Assembly: GCF_000019225.1 (NCBI RefSeq)
Contig: NC_010995.1
Coordinates: forward strand, 3,976,501 to 4,040,500
DNA from: Cellvibrio japonicus Ueda107
GTDB taxonomy: Bacteria; Pseudomonadota; Gammaproteobacteria; Pseudomonadales; Cellvibrionaceae
Length of the DNA: 64,000 nt
Direction: 5' to 3'
In this document: positions 26,711 through 35,650 of the stretch, piece after piece
Layout of the letters: the number at the start of each line of letters is the position of its first letter
How positions within the stretch are numbered: position 1 is the stretch's first letter
Program-made: the position numbers and the translations under genes
Notes under the pieces: model-generated
Told to the model about the DNA's origin: nothing
The model's input: only the letters and a program-made list of their open reading frames with translations
Databases searched by the model: none

Positions 26711-27925
26711 TTAATGCTGGATCTGGTCCGCGCGCACTTTTTCGTCCTTAAAGCTGAGCAGGAACAACACCATCACCGCCAGGGCAATGGCAGCCGGAAT
26801 AATCCAGATATTGAACCAGGCATGGGCACCCTCAACGGTGTATTTGTCGCTGATAACACCGGCGAGGGTAAAGCCAATCAGCATGCCCACACCATAGGTG
26901 GCCAGTGTGATCAGCCCCTGGGCCGCACTTTTGATTTGCGCACTGGCTTTGTAGTTGGTGTAGATCTGGCCGGTAACAAAGAAAAAGTCATAGCAAATAC
27001 CGTGCAGCACAATACCGAGGATCAGCATCCACAGTTGATCGCCCGCGTCGCCATAGGCAAACAGCACATAGCGCAATACCCAGGCAGCCATGCCGACCAG
27101 CAGTGAAATCTTGATGCCGAAACGCACGATAAACATCGGCAGCAACAGCATGAACAATACTTCGGACACCTGGCCGTAGGACATCTTGGTAGCTGCACTT
27201 TCCACACCCACCGCATTTAAAAACAGGTTGGCGTTTTGGTAGTAAAACGCGAGCGGGATACAAATCAAAATCGAGGCGATAAAAAAGACCAGGTAGCGGG
27301 TATCTTTAAGCAGGGCCAGGGCATCCAGCCCGAGGATCGAACGCAGGCTGGCAGGTCCCTGGTTCGCCGCCGGTGGCGTGTGCGGTAAAAAGAAACTCAA
27401 CACCCCTAAACCAAAAGAGGCGACAGCCGCCATCTGGAAGGTATAGTGCAAGGCGTTTTTCGATTCCCAGCCGAAATTGCCGATCACCACCCCCGCGACA
27501 ATCCAGCCCACCGTACCCAGCACACGAATCTGCGCAAATTGGCTGGTTGGATCAGGCAGATGGCGGAATGCTACCGAGTTCACCAATGCCAGGGTCGGCA
27601 TGTAGAGCAGCATATACAGCAGGATATAGGGATAAAAGCTATCAAAGTCCGCCGAACTGGCCGCAAACCACAGCAACACTCCACCGAGGATATGCAGTAC
27701 AGCGAGGATTTTTTGCGCCGCAAAAAAACGGTCGGCAATCAAACCAATAATAAAAGGCGCCACTATCGCCCCTATGGCCTGGGTGTTATAGGCCATACCG
27801 GTTTGCACACCGGTCGCGCTGAATGCCTGTGCCAGGAATGTTCCCATAGTGACGAACCAGGCGCCCCAGATAAAAAATTCGAGGAACATCATGGTCGAGA
27901 GTTTGAGCCGAATTGCGAGGTTCAT
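26711..27925 (-). CDS. MFS transporter, nucleoside:H+ symporter-like
   Basis: The product is 404 aa with about 12 hydrophobic helices. The start MNLAIRLKLSTMMFLEFFIW GAWFVTMGTF and the IGLIADRFFAAQKIL loop resemble the NupG/XapB (nucleoside:H+ symporter) branch, which in Bacteroidetes and Cellvibrio-type genomes often transports sugars. It is the last gene of the operon with the sugar isomerase and oxidoreductase, so a sugar or sugar acid is the likely substrate. The 167-bp gap before it holds an inverted-repeat element. Confidence 0.82.
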   Translation of the reverse strand: MNLAIRLKLSTMMFLEFFIWGAWFVTMGTFLAQAFSATGVQTGMAYNTQAIGAIVAPFIIGLIADRFFAAQKILAVLHILGGVLLWFAASSADFDSFYPYILLYMLLYMPTLALVNSVAFRHLPDPTSQFAQIRVLGTVGWIVAGVVIGNFGWESKNALHYTFQMAAVASFGLGVLSFFLPHTPPAANQGPASLRSILGLDALALLKDTRYLVFFIASILICIPLAFYYQNANLFLNAVGVESAATKMSYGQVSEVLFMLLLPMFIVRFGIKISLLVGMAAWVLRYVLFAYGDAGDQLWMLILGIVLHGICYDFFFVTGQIYTNYKASAQIKSAAQGLITLATYGVGMLIGFTLAGVISDKYTVEGAHAWFNIWIIPAAIALAVMVLFLLSFKDEKVRADQIQH

Positions 27926-27964
27926 ATTATTGTCCTGTTGTTATTGGTTTTTGCATGGGTGCCA

Positions 27965-28069
27965 GATGGTTTCCGCTGCTTCCATCAGGACACGCCGTAA
28001 ATACATCCCTGTAGGCTCGACGTCGACATCCTGTCTCCGACGGTCCCGCTGGAAGCAGCGGAAACCATC
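27965..28069. repeat. 105-bp element with 20-bp perfect terminal inverted repeats
   Basis: The ends at 27965-27984 and 28050-28069 are exact inverted copies (left arm starts GATGGTTTCCGC, right arm ends GCGGAAACCATC). The interior contains GTAGGCTCGACGTCGACATC and a second CCGACGGTCCCGC segment. It looks like a small MITE or REP-type intergenic repeat and would fold into a strong hairpin in RNA. I see no second copy in this window. Confidence 0.65.
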
Positions 28070-28092
28070 ACCAGAAATCTGGTGTAGCAAAA

Positions 28093-29235
28093 CTACAATG
28101 TAGTCCAAACGCCATCCTGTTTTGACGAATCAAGAACGGCCTGGATAAAACGCATCCCCTCCACACCGGTCGTAATATCCGGTACCCAGTCTTGCAGGAA
28201 ATGGCGCTCACCCTGCTGGCGCGCCAGCAGAATATCGGCAATATCCTTATACAAATTGGCAAAGCCTTCGAGGTAGCCCTCGGGATGCCCACCGGGAACC
28301 CGCATACCGCGCGCGACCATATCACTGCCCAGGTCGCCGCGGCGGGTAATGCGCTGGCGCGGTTTATTCAACTCGCCAAACCACAATTCGTTAGGTGACT
28401 CCTGTGCCCACTCAAGCCCGGCCTTATCGCCAAACAGGCGAATGCGCAAACCGTTTTCACAGCCGGGCGCAACCTGGCTGCTCCACAACATCCCCTTGGC
28501 TCCACCGTCAAAACGCAAGAGCGCATGGACGTTATCATCCACCGCGCGCCCCTCCACAAAACTGGCCAGGTCGGCGCTCACTGCACTGACGTTTTGCTGC
28601 GCAATAAATTGCGCAAGCTGGAACGCATGGGTGCCGATATCCCCCAGGCAACCCGCCGCGCCCGAGCGCGCCGGATCGGTGCGCCAGGCCGCCTGTTTAT
28701 TGTCAGCGGCTGCCGCTTCGGTCAGCCACTCCTGCGGATATTCCACCTGCACCACACGCAACTTACCCAGCTTCCCCGCTGCCACTAACTCGCGCGCGTA
28801 ACGCACCAGGGGATAAGCGGAATAATTGTGTGTCAGTGCGAAAAAACCGCCGGTGTCATTAACGATTTGCGCCAAGGCCAGCGCCTCCTCCAGCGTGCGC
28901 GTTACCGGTTTATCGCAGATAACCGCAACGCCCGCCTCCAGGCAGGCTTTGGCAACCGGGAAGTGCATATGGTTAGGCGTCACAATCACCACCGCCTGGA
29001 TACCATCAGCGCGCGCTTTTTCGGCGCGCAGCATGTCATCGTAAGAGGTGTAGGCGCGCTCGGGGGCGATATGTAAATCCGCCGCCGACGCCCTGGCATT
29101 ATCGGGATTCGAGGAGAGCGCACCGGCAACCAGTTCAAAGCGATCATCCATACGCGCGGCAATACGATGCACTGCACCGATAAATGCGCCGCGGCCACCA
29201 CCGACCATGGCATAACGAATTTTTGCAGCACTCAT
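28093..29235 (-). CDS. Gfo/Idh/MocA-family sugar oxidoreductase
   Basis: The product is 380 aa from ATG 29235; a GTG at 29241 overlaps the upstream stop and is an alternative. The N-terminal Rossmann fold is IRYAMVGGGRGAFIG. The family motif CDKPVTRTLEEAL (EKP-type, here DKP) lies near residue 115, and the C-terminal alpha/beta dimer domain contains GDIGTHAFQLAQF. It is probably an NAD(P)-dependent dehydrogenase acting on a sugar or cyclitol. It is coupled to the isomerase gene upstream. Confidence 0.9.
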   Translation of the reverse strand: MSAAKIRYAMVGGGRGAFIGAVHRIAARMDDRFELVAGALSSNPDNARASAADLHIAPERAYTSYDDMLRAEKARADGIQAVVIVTPNHMHFPVAKACLEAGVAVICDKPVTRTLEEALALAQIVNDTGGFFALTHNYSAYPLVRYARELVAAGKLGKLRVVQVEYPQEWLTEAAAADNKQAAWRTDPARSGAAGCLGDIGTHAFQLAQFIAQQNVSAVSADLASFVEGRAVDDNVHALLRFDGGAKGMLWSSQVAPGCENGLRIRLFGDKAGLEWAQESPNELWFGELNKPRQRITRRGDLGSDMVARGMRVPGGHPEGYLEGFANLYKDIADILLARQQGERHFLQDWVPDITTGVEGMRFIQAVLDSSKQDGVWTTL

Positions 29236-29237
29236 GA

Positions 29238-30290
29238 TCACAGCCCCAGAATCTTACGGTTTTTAGCGTCGTCGATACCGCTCTTGGCAAAGTCATCAAA
29301 CGCGCGCTCCGTTACACGGATAATATGCTCGCGGATAAATAGCGCGCCCTCTTTGGCGCCCTCTTCAGGGTGCTTCAGGCAGCACTCCCACTCAAGCACC
29401 GCCCAACCGCTGTAATCGTAGGCCGCGAACTTGGAAAAAATTTGCTTAAAGTCCACCTGGCCATCGCCCAATGAGCGAAAACGCCCGGCGCGATCCACCC
29501 AATTCTCATAACCGCCATAGACGCCCTGTTGGGCACTGGGATTAAATTCCGCATCCTTCACATGGAACATTTTGATGCGCGCGTGATAGCGATCAATAAA
29601 GGCTACATAATCCAGTTGCTGCAATACAAAGTGCGAGGGGTCAAACAAAATGTTCGCGCGCGGGTGATGATTCACCGCCGCGAGAAAGCGCTCAAAGGTC
29701 GCGCCATCGTGCAGGTCTTCACCGGGGTGGATTTCATAGCAGACATCCACACCGGCAGCATCAAAGGCATCGAGAATCGGTAGCCAGCGCTTGGCCAATT
29801 CGGCGAAACCGCTTTCCACCAAACCCGCCGGGCGCTGTGGCCAGGGATAGAGATAGGGCCACAACAAGGCGCCGGAAAAGGTCGCATGGGCCTTGAGGCC
29901 AAGGTTTTTACTGGCCTTGGCCGCTAACAACAATTGCTCCACCGCCCAGGCTTGGCGCGCCTTGGGATTGGCACGCAGGGACTCGGGCGCAAAACCATCA
30001 AACATATCGTCATAGGCCGGGTGCACAGCTACCAACTGGCCTTGCAAATGGGTGGACAACTCTGTCACTTCCAGGCCGTGTTGCGCCAGGGTTGCCTGGA
30101 ATTGCGCACAGTATTCCGGGCTGGTTGCCGCCTGCTCCAGGTCGAATACCCGCTTATCCCAGGTGGGAACCTGAACCCCCTTAAAACCCAAACCCGCCGC
30201 CCAGGCGGCAATCGAATCGAGGGTATTGAATGGCGCTTCATCGCCGAGGAATTGGGCTAAAAAAATGGCGGGCCCTTTCAGGGTTTTCAT
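29238..30290 (-). CDS. Sugar phosphate isomerase/epimerase (xylose isomerase-like TIM barrel)
   Basis: The product is 350 aa with AGGAGA before the ATG. The AP endonuclease-2 type TIM barrel has metal-ligand segments CYEIHPGEDLHDG, NILFDPSHFVLQQ, KMFHVKDAEF and WAVLEWECCLKHP. This type usually pairs with Gfo/Idh/MocA oxidoreductases in inositol or keto-sugar pathways. It is the first gene of the operon. The exact substrate is not visible. Confidence 0.88.
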   Translation of the reverse strand: MKTLKGPAIFLAQFLGDEAPFNTLDSIAAWAAGLGFKGVQVPTWDKRVFDLEQAATSPEYCAQFQATLAQHGLEVTELSTHLQGQLVAVHPAYDDMFDGFAPESLRANPKARQAWAVEQLLLAAKASKNLGLKAHATFSGALLWPYLYPWPQRPAGLVESGFAELAKRWLPILDAFDAAGVDVCYEIHPGEDLHDGATFERFLAAVNHHPRANILFDPSHFVLQQLDYVAFIDRYHARIKMFHVKDAEFNPSAQQGVYGGYENWVDRAGRFRSLGDGQVDFKQIFSKFAAYDYSGWAVLEWECCLKHPEEGAKEGALFIREHIIRVTERAFDDFAKSGIDDAKNRKILGL

Positions 30291-30353
30291 GGGGGGTTCT
30301 CCTGAACAGTTATTGTCATCACCGATGTTATTGCCGTCGGGGCAAGGTACCCC

Positions 30354-30371
30354 TTGTAACCGGTTTACTGG
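30354..30371. promoter_or_regulatory. LacI-like operator upstream of the sugar operon
   Basis: TTGTAACCGGTTTACTGG is a near-palindrome centred on CCGG, 64 bp before the isomerase start. It shares GTAACCG with the GH5-gene operators. Confidence 0.45.
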
Positions 30372-30471
30372 AGTTAATTTTTGTTAAACAGCCAAAGAAT
30401 AGTAAAGCCTCAACGACCGCTTCTATGGGTTTAGCCCATCGCAGCCGGGATGCCAGTAAAACCGGAATGAT

Positions 30472-31257
30472 CTAATTACCGGGATAGCTCAACAGGGAAA
30501 AGTGCAGCAGATTTACCGCGCAATGCACAGCGATGGGAAAAAAAACATTCTTACTCAGGGTATAACTCAATCCATACAGAAAACCCGCCAATCCATACAC
30601 CCAGATAGCAGCCCCGGATAGGCCGGAATGAATCAGTACAAAAATAACCGTTACCAATAGCAGGGGCAGGGCCTCTTGCAACCATCGATGTTGCGTCCAG
30701 GCTTGCAATACCCGAATCATTGGCAGTTGTAACAGCAAACGTAAAAACGCTTCTTCCGCCACACACGTCAGCAACAAATTCGCCCAGGCAAAAATGGCAA
30801 TCTGCTCAATCAGCTTTGGCTGCCATTGCAGCCCCAGTAAAGGCGCAGCAACACCCACAATCAATAGCGGTGAGGCCAATAGCACTAACCATCGTAGAGA
30901 TACCGGCGCGCGAAAATCCACCTCACGGCGCGCCGGCCAAAGCAGGGCCAGCAAGAGTATTCCTACCAAACCCTTGGCCAGGTTGGCATACAACGAAAAA
31001 GTCACCGCGCCATCTGTATTGGTTAATTGCAACAACAGCGGATAGGAAAAATCCTCGGGTCGATGAGTCGCCGCCCAAAACGCCAAGGGTACCATTGCCA
31101 ACCAGCACAGCACGCGCTGCCAGACAGGCATAGGCCTGTAGCGATAAACCGCCGCAACTAACAGCAGCATGATCAACGCCTTGGCATTTGGCGTGGGAAT
31201 CCAGCTACCGGAAATTGCAACGAGGATAAGTAAGAAAACGAGGAAAAATCCGGGCAT
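30472..31257 (-). CDS. CPBP-family intramembrane metalloprotease
   Basis: The 261-aa membrane protein has about seven helices. It carries the family motifs EEAFLRLLL (EExxxR), FVLIHSG (FxxxH) and HCAVNLLH (HxxxN), which form the putative zinc active site. Bacterial members include bacteriocin self-immunity proteins and processing proteases. The gene stands alone between the sugar operon and dnaJ. Confidence 0.85.
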   Translation of the reverse strand: MPGFFLVFLLILVAISGSWIPTPNAKALIMLLLVAAVYRYRPMPVWQRVLCWLAMVPLAFWAATHRPEDFSYPLLLQLTNTDGAVTFSLYANLAKGLVGILLLALLWPARREVDFRAPVSLRWLVLLASPLLIVGVAAPLLGLQWQPKLIEQIAIFAWANLLLTCVAEEAFLRLLLQLPMIRVLQAWTQHRWLQEALPLLLVTVIFVLIHSGLSGAAIWVYGLAGFLYGLSYTLSKNVFFPIAVHCAVNLLHFSLLSYPGN

Positions 31258-31296
31258 TGTTATATAAGGGTTAGCCCCCGATTCATGGTGTATAAG

Positions 31297-31340
31297 AAAG
31301 CGGGCCGATTTTTGCGAAGGCGTCCAATCGACCCGCTTTT
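31297..31340 (-). terminator. Terminator downstream of dnaJ
   Basis: Arms AAAGCGGG (31297-31304) and CCCGCTTT (31332-31339) enclose a second partial stem (CGAT / ATCG). The U tail in the leftward direction is short and interrupted. Confidence 0.6.
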
Positions 31341-31347
31341 ATTGCTG

Positions 31348-32469
31348 CTACTCGTTAAAAAACTTCTTTACCCCATCAAACCAGGAATCCTTTTTCGGCG
31401 AGAACTTCCCGCCTTTCATGGTTGCCTGGAATTCCTTTAATAACTCTTTCTGCCTGGCAGTGAGGTTGACCGGGGTTTCCACGACGACACGACAGAGCAA
31501 GTCCCCAACCCCACCGCCACGCACCGGGGTTACCCCCTTGCCACGCAACTTGAAGAGCTTGCCGGTTTGGGTTTCGGGTGGCACCTTGAGTTTTACCCGG
31601 CCATCCAATGTGGGCACTTCCAATTCGCCACCGAGGGCGGCATCCACAAAATCGATAGGCACTTCGCAATAGAGGTCGGCGCCATCGCGCTGGAAGATCG
31701 GGTGTTTGCGCACATTCACCTGCACATACAAATCACCGCTTGGGCCGCCATCAGCACCGGCTTCTCCCTCGCCCGACAAGCGGATACGATCACCGGTATC
31801 CACACCCGCCGGGACTTTAACCTGCAGGGTTTTGGTTTCTTCCAGGCGCCCCTGGCCATGGCAGGACTTACAAGGGTCAGCAATGATAGTGCCACGCCCG
31901 CGACAGCTCGGACAGGTTTGCTGCACCGAGAAGAAGCCCTGTTGCATACGCACCTGGCCATGACCGCCACAGGTGGTACAGGTGACAGGTTTGCTGCCGG
32001 GTTTTGCACCTGAACCATCACAGGTTTTACAGCTCACCAGTGTCGGTACCTTGATTTGTACGCTGGTGCCTTTTACGGCTTCTTCCAGGCTTAATTCAAG
32101 GTTATAGCGCAGGTCGGAGCCGCGGCTGGGGCCGCCGCGGCCACCGCGTCCGCCACCAAAGATATCGCCGAAGACATCGCCAAAAATATCGCTGAAGCTA
32201 CCAAAGCCAGCGCCACCGGTGCCTCCTCCCATGCCACCCTGACCATCCACACCGGCGTGGCCGAAGCGATCATAGGCCGCGCGCTTGTTTTCATCCGAGA
32301 GCACTTCGTAGGCTTCGTTGGCCTCTTTGAATTTTTCCTCTGCCGATGGATCATCCGGGTTGCGATCCGGGTGATATTTCATTGCCACGCGGCGGTAGGC
32401 TTTTTTCAAATCGGCGGCATCGACATCTTTTTCGACGCCGAGCACTTCGTAGTAATCACGCTTTGCCAT
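31348..32469 (-). CDS. dnaJ: Chaperone DnaJ
   Basis: This 373-aa full-length type I Hsp40 has a J domain with KYHPDRNP (HPD motif at about 33-35), a Gly/Phe-rich region (about 75-115) and four zinc-finger repeats CKTCDGSG, CTTCGGHG, CPSCRGRG and CKSCHGQG. C-terminal substrate-binding domains follow. It stimulates DnaK ATPase and delivers clients. It is the third gene of the grpE-dnaK-dnaJ cluster. Confidence 0.98.
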   Translation of the reverse strand: MAKRDYYEVLGVEKDVDAADLKKAYRRVAMKYHPDRNPDDPSAEEKFKEANEAYEVLSDENKRAAYDRFGHAGVDGQGGMGGGTGGAGFGSFSDIFGDVFGDIFGGGRGGRGGPSRGSDLRYNLELSLEEAVKGTSVQIKVPTLVSCKTCDGSGAKPGSKPVTCTTCGGHGQVRMQQGFFSVQQTCPSCRGRGTIIADPCKSCHGQGRLEETKTLQVKVPAGVDTGDRIRLSGEGEAGADGGPSGDLYVQVNVRKHPIFQRDGADLYCEVPIDFVDAALGGELEVPTLDGRVKLKVPPETQTGKLFKLRGKGVTPVRGGGVGDLLCRVVVETPVNLTARQKELLKEFQATMKGGKFSPKKDSWFDGVKKFFNE

Positions 32470-32507
32470 GCTGGTACCAGTGATAAAAATTCAACTCTGC
32501 TTACATG

Positions 32508-32533
32508 ACAAATGCGGGCAAGCCCGCATTTGT
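32508..32533. promoter_or_regulatory. Perfect 12-bp hairpin between dnaK and dnaJ
   Basis: ACAAATGCGGGC and GCCCGCATTTGT flank a 2-nt loop. In the direction of transcription (leftwards) no U-run follows, so it may be an attenuator or RNA-processing site rather than a full terminator. The only U-run (CGTTTTT) is on the other side. Confidence 0.55.
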
Positions 32534-32588
32534 CGTTTTTACATCCCGTGCCCGGTGTTTGCGGCCAGGGTAGTCAATGATCGAAGAC

Positions 32589-34511
32589 TTATTTGTTGTC
32601 TTCTTTCACTTCCTCGAACTCGGCATCCACGACACCATCATCCGCCGCTTTACCCGTGCCATCCGCTTGTTGCGCACCCGCACCTGCCGCTTGCTGTTCA
32701 GCGTAAAGCTTTTGTGCCAGAGAGCTGGAAGCTTCGGTGAGCTTGGTCGTGGCAGCTTCGATCCTGGCCAGATCATCGCCCTTCACCGCCTCTTCTGCTT
32801 CTTTGACCGCGGCATCAATAGCAGCCTTTTCATCAGCCGTGGCTTTATCACCGGCTTCTTTCACGGTTTTCTGGGTAGCGTGGATCAAACCTTCAAGGGT
32901 ATTGCGCGCCCCCACCAGCTCGGCGAACTTGCGGTCAGCTTCGGCATTGGCCTCAGCGTCCTTCACCATTTTCTGGATTTCGTCATCGCTCAGGCCGGAA
33001 GAAGCCTTGATCACGATAGACTGCTCTTTACCCGTAGCCTTGTCTTTCGCACTCACGTTCAAAATACCGTTAGCGTCGATGTCGAAGGTCACTTCAATTT
33101 GCGGCATACCGCGCGGTGCAGGCGGAATGTCTGCCAGGTCAAAACGACCCAGTGACTTGTTCTGTGACGCCTGCTTGCGCTCACCCTGGACCACATGGAT
33201 GGTTACCGCCGTTTGGTTGTCATCCGCCGTCGAGAAAACCTGCGATTTCTTGGTGGGAATCGTGGTGTTTTTCTCAATCAGCGGCGTCGCTACACCGCCC
33301 ATGGTTTCGATACCCAGGGTGAGTGGGGTGACGTCCAGCAGCAACACGTCTTTCACATCGCCAGCCAATACCGCGCCCTGGATCGCCGCACCAATCGCTA
33401 CAGCTTCGTCAGGGTTAACGTCTTTGCGTGGCTCTTTACCGAAATAATCGGCTACTGCTTTTTGCACCAGCGGCATACGGGTCTGGCCACCGACCAGAAT
33501 CACATCGTCAATATCACTGATCGATTTGCCCGAATCCTTGATCGCCTGTTTTACCGGCTCCAGGGACTTGTTGACCAGATCTTCTACCAGCGACTCCAGT
33601 TTGGCGCGGGTAAGTTTGACCACCAGGTGCTTGGGACCTGTCGCATCGGCCGTGATGTAAGGCAGGTTCACTTCGGTTTGCTGGCTGGAAGACAATTCGA
33701 TCTTGGCTTTTTCTGCCGCTTCTTTCAGGCGTTGCAATGCCAGCGGATCGTTGTGCAGATCTATACCGGTATCTTTCTTGAAGGAATCCGCCAGGAATTC
33801 GATCAAGCGCATATCGAAATCTTCACCGCCGAGGAAGGTGTCACCATTGGTGGACAAGACTTCAAACTGGTGCTCGCCATCAACATCGGCGATTTCGATA
33901 ATGGAAATATCGAAGGTACCACCACCCAGGTCATACACAGCGATGGTGTGATCGCCCTTGCCTTTATCCAGGCCATAGGCCAGGGCCGCTGCGGTGGGCT
34001 CATTGATGATACGTTTTACATCGAGGCCGGCAATTTTACCGGCGTCCTTGGTGGCTTGACGCTGGGAGTCGTTGAAGTAAGCCGGTACGGTGATGACCGC
34101 TTCGGTCACTTTCTCACCGAGATAATCCTCGGCGGTTTTCTTCATTTTCTTCAGCACTTCGGCAGAAATTTGCGGTGGCGCTTTCTTCTCGCCTTTCACT
34201 TCCACCCAGGCATCGCCGTTGTCGGCCGCCACAATTTTGTAGGGCACCATGGAGATGTCTTTTTGCACCACATCGTCTTTAAATTTGCGGCCGATTAAGC
34301 GCTTAACCGCAAACAGGGTATTGTGCGGATTGGTGACAGCCTGGCGCTTGGCGGATTGGCCAACCAGGATTTCGCCATCGTTAGTGAACGCGATAATGGA
34401 GGGCGTGGTGCGATCACCTTCGGCGTTTTCGATGACCTTAGGTGCGCCGCCTTCCAAAATAGATACGCAAGAGTTGGTGGTACCCAAGTCGATACCGATA
34501 ATTTTGCCCAT
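32589..34511 (-). CDS. dnaK: Chaperone DnaK (Hsp70)
   Basis: The 640-aa product has the nucleotide-binding domain (IIGIDLGTTNSCVSILEGG, AVYDLGGGTFDISI and ILVGGQTRMPLVQ), the substrate-binding domain (about 390-505) and a helical lid with an Ala/Glu-rich tail ending VVDAEFEEVKEDNK. It starts at ATG 34511 with AGGAG upstream. It has its own sigma-32-like promoter in the 177-bp gap after grpE. Confidence 0.98.
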   Translation of the reverse strand: MGKIIGIDLGTTNSCVSILEGGAPKVIENAEGDRTTPSIIAFTNDGEILVGQSAKRQAVTNPHNTLFAVKRLIGRKFKDDVVQKDISMVPYKIVAADNGDAWVEVKGEKKAPPQISAEVLKKMKKTAEDYLGEKVTEAVITVPAYFNDSQRQATKDAGKIAGLDVKRIINEPTAAALAYGLDKGKGDHTIAVYDLGGGTFDISIIEIADVDGEHQFEVLSTNGDTFLGGEDFDMRLIEFLADSFKKDTGIDLHNDPLALQRLKEAAEKAKIELSSSQQTEVNLPYITADATGPKHLVVKLTRAKLESLVEDLVNKSLEPVKQAIKDSGKSISDIDDVILVGGQTRMPLVQKAVADYFGKEPRKDVNPDEAVAIGAAIQGAVLAGDVKDVLLLDVTPLTLGIETMGGVATPLIEKNTTIPTKKSQVFSTADDNQTAVTIHVVQGERKQASQNKSLGRFDLADIPPAPRGMPQIEVTFDIDANGILNVSAKDKATGKEQSIVIKASSGLSDDEIQKMVKDAEANAEADRKFAELVGARNTLEGLIHATQKTVKEAGDKATADEKAAIDAAVKEAEEAVKGDDLARIEAATTKLTEASSSLAQKLYAEQQAAGAGAQQADGTGKAADDGVVDAEFEEVKEDNK

Positions 34512-34615
34512 GGCATTGCTCCTGAAATTCGCTGAATATCTTTACAAGTTGCTGCGCCTGACGCGCGGTAGTTAGTCGTTGAGCGCGCAGCGCGCGTTGT
34601 TCGACGGTTGGTTTC

Positions 34616-34644
34616 TATATTGGCACCGGGTTTGGGAATTCAAG
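34616..34644 (-). promoter_or_regulatory. Sigma-32-like promoter for dnaK
   Basis: On the minus strand CTTGAA-N14-GCCAATATA is close to the heat-shock consensus CTTGAA-N13/14-CCCCATNT, with the same spacing as the grpE promoter. It lies about 105 bp before the dnaK start. Confidence 0.55.
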
Positions 34645-34688
34645 GCCGATACCGAAAAAATCCTTGTATGTACACTGGTTTGCCGTCC

Positions 34689-35264
34689 TCACGGAGCCTT
34701 GGAGACCACCACCATCGCCGGGCGCACCAGGCGACCGTGCAGGGTATAACCGCGCTGGAAACAATTCAGTACGGTATTGGGTTCAACATCGGGATTGGGC
34801 ACCGCGGAAACCGCTTGATGCAGATTGGGATCAAAGGGGGCCCCCACCGGATCGACGACCAACACTTGGTGACGGGCCAGTGCATCGACAAAGGTTTTGT
34901 GCGTGAGCTGAATACCCTCTGCCGCGGCCTTAAGTGCTTCATCGTTGGCATCGATGGATGCCAGGGCACGCTCCAGGTTGTCCACAACGGGCAGCAAATC
35001 GCTGACGATTCTTTCCAGGCCAAACTTGTGGGCTTTTTCCACATCCTGTTCCGCGCGACGGCGGATATTCTGGGCTTCGGCCTGGGTGCGCAGCGATTGG
35101 TCCTTGGCCGCTTCATAGGCAGCGGCCAGCGTAGCCAGCTGCGCCTGTAAACTTTCGATAGTCACTTCACCCTGGGCTTGTGGCTCGGCGCCTTCGGCAG
35201 CCTGCATAGCTTCCACATCGGGATCAGTGGCCTTCTGGGTATCGGTGTAGTCTTGGTGGGACAC
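34689..35264 (-). CDS. grpE: Nucleotide exchange factor GrpE
   Basis: The start is GTG 35264 (191 aa), set by AGGAGA 6 bp upstream. A longer frame to 35339 adds an Arg-rich leader unlike GrpE. The acidic N-terminus is followed by a long coiled coil (about 45-105, with RRRAEQDVEKAHKFGLERIV), then the beta-domain with DPVGAPFDPNLHQAV and YTLHGRLVRPAMVVVS. GrpE releases ADP from DnaK. Confidence 0.95.
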   Translation of the reverse strand: MSHQDYTDTQKATDPDVEAMQAAEGAEPQAQGEVTIESLQAQLATLAAAYEAAKDQSLRTQAEAQNIRRRAEQDVEKAHKFGLERIVSDLLPVVDNLERALASIDANDEALKAAAEGIQLTHKTFVDALARHQVLVVDPVGAPFDPNLHQAVSAVPNPDVEPNTVLNCFQRGYTLHGRLVRPAMVVVSKAP

Positions 35265-35374
35265 GGGTCTTCTCCTGCTGACTAGATAGTCGTACCGGCG
35301 CCATCGCCTCGGGTACAACGCCAAAAATGATGAGTCCACGAGCCTTACAGCCTGGCCCGAAAATCAGACTCCCC

Positions 35375-35403
35375 TATATGGGGTTGGGGCGACCGGATTC
35401 AAG
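35375..35403 (-). promoter_or_regulatory. Sigma-32 promoter for grpE
   Basis: On the minus strand CTTGAA-N14-CCCCATATA matches the heat-shock consensus almost perfectly. It lies about 110 bp upstream of the grpE start. Confidence 0.8.
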
Positions 35404-35621
35404 CCTGCGCCAAGCACCGATTAGCACTCCCCCCCTTCTGGCAGGTTGGCATGAAACTTGGCACAAAAATCAACGCAATGGTGATTTAACCGCCAGTCCG
35501 GGTATGAGCGCCTATCGGACGCACCACAAGTGAGCATCTTGGTGATTTTTCTTGCATTTTTGGTGCAATTTAAGGGGATATCGCAAGGAATTATCTATTT
35601 TTTCGACGTCGCCAAATTAAT

Positions 35622-35650
35622 TTGACAACGTTGTCTCAACAGTCTAATGT
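35622..35650 (+). promoter_or_regulatory. Sigma-70 promoter of the chemoreceptor gene
   Basis: TTGACA-N17-TAATGT has a perfect -35 box and optimal spacing. The start of transcription is expected near 35657, about 68 bp before the ATG. Confidence 0.7.

Noticed and set aside
33195..34298. 367-codon plus-strand open frame opposite dnaK
   Set aside because: A shadow of dnaK codon usage, with no recognisable domain; dnaK is unambiguous.
34575..34600. GCGCGC-rich palindrome between dnaK and grpE as a terminator
   Set aside because: No U-run, and it lies downstream of the dnaK promoter within the leader, so it is more likely just GC-rich leader sequence.
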